Assembly: GCA_963681505.1 (NCBI GenBank)
Contig: OY811974.1
Span: forward strand, 13,847,105-13,911,104
Direction of reading: 5' to 3'
From: Eunapius fragilis
Taxonomy: Eukaryota; Porifera; Demospongiae; Spongillida; Spongillidae
DNA: 64,000 bases
The notes below the pieces were generated by a model. It made no database searches, had not been told where the DNA came from, and worked only from the letters and a program-made list of their open reading frames with translations. How positions within the stretch are numbered: position 1 is the first letter of the stretch; every line of letters begins with the position of its first letter. Shown piece by piece: positions 61,558 through 64,000 of the stretch. Made by a program: the position numbers and the translations under genes.

Positions 61558-64000
61558 TTTGACAATCTTAGCATAGAGGTGTTGATGAGACATGCAATAT
61601 GAGCAAACCACTGCCCACATGAAAGATAGCAGTAACCACTCCTCTATCTCTTTTTAATGCCACCCCGAGGATACCTGCTTTGGTATGGGTTTACCAAGCG
61701 ATTCAAAAGTAGGTTCCGACCCATACATTTCTATGGGAAATTATCTTAGCATCGAGGTGTTGATGAGACATGCAATATGAGCAAACCGCTGCACTCATGG
61801 AAGATAGCAGTAACCATTCCTCTATCTGTTTAAAATGCCACCCCGAGCATACCTGCTTCGGTATGGGTTACCCAAGCTATTCAAAAGTAGGTTCCCACCC
61901 ATACATTCTAATGGGAAACCATCCATACATCTCTATGGGAAATATTGACTATCTTAGCATCGATGTGTTGATGAGGCATGCAATATTAACAAACCACAGC
62001 ACACATGGAAGATAGCAGTAACCATTCCTTTATCTGTTTTAAATGCCACCCCGTGCATACCTGCTTTGGTATGGGTTACCCAAGCGATTCAAAAGTAGGT
62101 TCCCACCCATACATTTCTATGGGAAACCACCCATACATCTCTATGGGAAATTTTTGACTATCTTAGCATCGAGGTGTTGATGAGACATGCAATAGGAGCA
62201 AACCACTGCACACATGGAAGATAGCAGTAACCATTCCTTTGTCTGTTTTAAATGCCACCCCGTGCATACCTGCTTTGGTATGGGTTAACCAAGCGATTCA
62301 AAAGTAGGTTCCCACCCATACATTTCTATGGGAAACCACCCATACATCTCTATGGGAAATAATGACTATCTTAGCATTGAGGTGTTGATGAGACATGCAA
62401 TGTGAGTAAACCACTGCACACATGGAAGATTGCTGTAACCATTCCTCCATCTGTTTTAAATGCCACCCCGAGCATACCAGCTTTGGTATGGGTTTACCAA
62501 GCGATTCAAAAGTAGGTTCCCACCCATGCATTTCTATGGGAAATTTTTGACTATCTTAGCATCGAGGTGTTGACGAGACATGCAATAAGAGCAAACCACT
62601 GCACTCATGGAAGATAGCAGTAACCATTCCTTTATCTGGTTTAAATGCCACCCCGAGCATACCAGCTTTGGTATGGGTTTACCAAGCGATTCAAAAGTAG
62701 GTTCCCACCCATACATTTCTATGGGAAATTTTTGACTATTTTAGCATCGAGGTGTTGATGAGACATGCAATATGAGCAAACCACTGCACACATGGAAGAT
62801 AGCAGTAACCATTACTTTATCTGTTTTAAATGCCACCCCGAGCATACCAGCTTCGGTATGGGTTAACCAAGCGATTCAAATGTAGGTTCCCACCCATACA
62901 TTCCTATGGGAAACCACCCATACATCTCTATGGGAAATAATGACTATCTTAGCATCGAGGTGTTGATGAGGCATGCAGTATGAGCAAACCACTGCACACA
63001 AGGAAGATAGCAGTAACCACTCTTCTATCTCTTTTCAATGCCACCCCGATTATACCTGCTTCGGTATGGGTTAACCAAGCGATTCAAAAGTAGGTTCCCA
63101 CCCATAAATTCCAATGGGAAACCACCCATACATCTCTATGGGAAATTTTTGACTATCTTAGCATCGAGGTGTTGATGAGACATGCAATAGGAGCAAACCA
63201 CTGCACACATGGAAGATAGCAGTAACCATTCCTTTATCTGTTTTAAATGCCACCCCGTGCATACCTGCTTTGGTACGGGTTAACCAAGCGATTCAAAAGT
63301 AGGTTCCCACCCAAACATTCCTATGGGAAACCACCCATACATCCATATGGGAAATAATGACTATCTTAGCATTGAGGTGTTGATGAGACATGCAATGTGA
63401 GTAAACCACTGCACACATGGAAGATAGCTGTAACCATTCCTCTATCTGTTTTAAATGCCACCCTGAGCATACCAGCTTGGGTATGGGTTTACAAAGCGAT
63501 TCAAAAGTAGGTTCCCACCCATGCATTTCTATGGGAAATTTTTGACTATCTTAGCATCGAGGTGTTGACGAGACATGCAATAGGAGCAAACCACTGCACA
63601 CATGGAAGATAGCAGTAACCATTCCTTTATCTGTTTTAAATGCCACCCCGTGCATACCTGCTTTGGTACGGGTTAACCAAGCGATTCAAAAGTAGGTTCC
63701 CACCCAAACATTCCTATGGGAAACCACCCATACATCCATATGGGAAATAATGACTATCTTAGCATTGAGGTGTTGATGAGACATGCAATGTGAGTAAACC
63801 ACTGCACACATGGAAGATAGCTGTAACCATTCCTCTATCTGTTTTAAATGCCACCCTGAGCATACCAGCTTGGGTATGGGTTTACAAAGCGATTCAAAAG
63901 TAGGTTCCCACCCATGCATTTCTATGGGAAATTTTTGACTATCTTAGCATCGAGGTGTTGACGAGACATGCAATAAGAGCAAACCACTGCACTCATGGAA
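61558..64000 (+). repeat. Mixed right-hand satellite segment
   Basis: After a duplicated 185-bp monomer the array rejoins material like the end of the 5,935-bp unit, including the 7-bp-deleted monomer at about 61,739. It then enters a diverged set with CATACCAGCTT, GCAATAGGAGC and GGGAAATAATGAC. Two monomers, near 62,140 and 63,140, have the duplicated hairpin of L but the AAATTTTTGAC tail of S, about 209 bp. A 393-bp repeat (63,181 and 63,574) closes the window. Confidence 0.8.

Larger units (their letters stand above)
3643..64000 (+). repeat. Satellite DNA array, 185/208-bp monomers, continues past window end
   Basis: Every part of this interval is a head-to-tail repeat of one monomer. Landmarks include AAGCGATTCAAAAGTAGG, ATGGAAGATAGCAG, TTAAATGCCACCCC and GAGGTGTTGATGAG. 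In the first part the landmark TGAGCAAACC falls at 3,771, 3,956, 4,164, 4,349, 4,557 and 4,742, giving steps of 185 and 208 bp. At roughly 195 bp per monomer the array holds about 310 monomers. I saw no inversion and no inserted mobile element. The left edge is near 3,643, where the flank grades into GGTAATGGGGTTAACC (array form GGTATGGGTTAACC). Monomer length is near nucleosome scale. A centromeric or pericentromeric role is plausible but inferred. Confidence 0.97.

Noticed and set aside
3948-64000. Dozens of near-identical 60-114 codon open frames on both strands of the array, for example a 72-codon plus-strand frame starting MQYEQTTAHMEDSS
   Set aside because: They recur only because the monomer recurs, overlap antisense frames in the same DNA, shift frame between S and L monomers, and show no synonymous bias by eye. 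The overlap of one frame's stop with the next one's start is a property of ATGCAATATGAGC.
3948-64000. Cys-Phe-Lys-Cys-His in the 72-codon frame, resembling a CxxCH haem-binding or zinc-knuckle motif
   Set aside because: It comes from a single monomer phrase and varies among copies; there is no support for translation or for a flanking domain.
3643-64000. CRISPR array
   Set aside because: Spacing is regular, but the whole 185/208-bp unit is repeated with no unique spacers, there are no cas genes, and the flank looks eukaryotic.
3643-64000. CENP-B box in the monomer
   Set aside because: The only near match, CTTCGGTATGGGTT, lacks the required A and the CGGG core at the right spacing.
3643-64000. 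tRNA-derived SINE origin, from a B-box-like TTTTGAATC on the minus strand
   Set aside because: Only 7 of 9 core bases match, no A box lies upstream at suitable distance, and no cloverleaf can be drawn.
1-64000. Telomeric repeats, rDNA, histone-type tandem genes and tRNA genes
   Set aside because: No TTAGGG-type arrays, no conserved rRNA segments, no histone-like reading frames and no cloverleaf with B-box were visible on either strand.

Overview
This window looks like non-coding nuclear DNA from a eukaryote, most likely an animal. The left edge has long (CA)n/(TG)n microsatellites, very long C and G homopolymers and short degenerate transposon-like ends, and the rest is a tandem satellite array more than 60 kb long. 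I found no bacterial-type operon, ribosome binding site, tRNA, rRNA or CRISPR, and no convincing protein-coding gene. The host taxon cannot be fixed from sequence alone; an invertebrate is a guess.

Layout. Positions 1 to about 3,642 are the flank. It holds CA/TG-rich DNA with old internal duplications (shifts of about 611 and 1,836 bp), a 22-bp minisatellite with a probable inverted relative, a 750-bp patch (about 2,214-2,995) in which a module of about 31 bp recurs six times between C or G runs (one G run is 42 bases), a perfect 24-bp palindrome, two short hAT-like end sequences, and a CpG-dense patch next to the array edge. From about 3,643 to the window end everything is one satellite in one orientation.

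The satellite has two monomer lengths, 185 bp (S) and 208 bp (L). L differs from S by a tandem duplication of a 24-bp segment holding an 18-nt hairpin (6-bp stem, 6-nt loop), less one T just downstream. A second 6-6-6 hairpin lies elsewhere in each monomer. S and L often alternate as a 393-bp dimer, but the real order is complex and forms nested higher-order repeats (HORs). Exact repeat shifts I could read are 393, 763, 786, 948, 1,133, 1,780, 2,403, 3,121, 5,225, 5,935 and 16,507 bp. Almost all equal whole numbers of S and L monomers once one or two small indels are counted: 3,121 = 9S+7L; 5,225 = 17S+10L; 5,935 = 22S+9L with one 7-bp deletion.

The array falls into zones: an edge zone (3.6-9.5 kb) with its own sequence variant and HORs of 2.4 and 1.8 kb; a zone of short HORs (9.5-12.3 kb); a central zone (13-39 kb) built from five copies of one block, inside a 5,225-bp tandem duplication and a 16,507-bp large-scale duplication; a 3,121-bp tandem duplication (36.5-42.8 kb); a looser dimer zone (42.8-47.5 kb); a 5,935-bp HOR present 2.4 times (47.5-61.6 kb); and a mixed right end. 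HOR copies appear nearly identical, so recent unequal exchange or amplification is the likely mechanism. Nucleosome-scale monomers, HORs and dyad-rich sequence fit a centromeric or other heterochromatic satellite, but the sequence does not prove that role. The many short open frames in the array are by-products of the repeat and are not annotated as genes.
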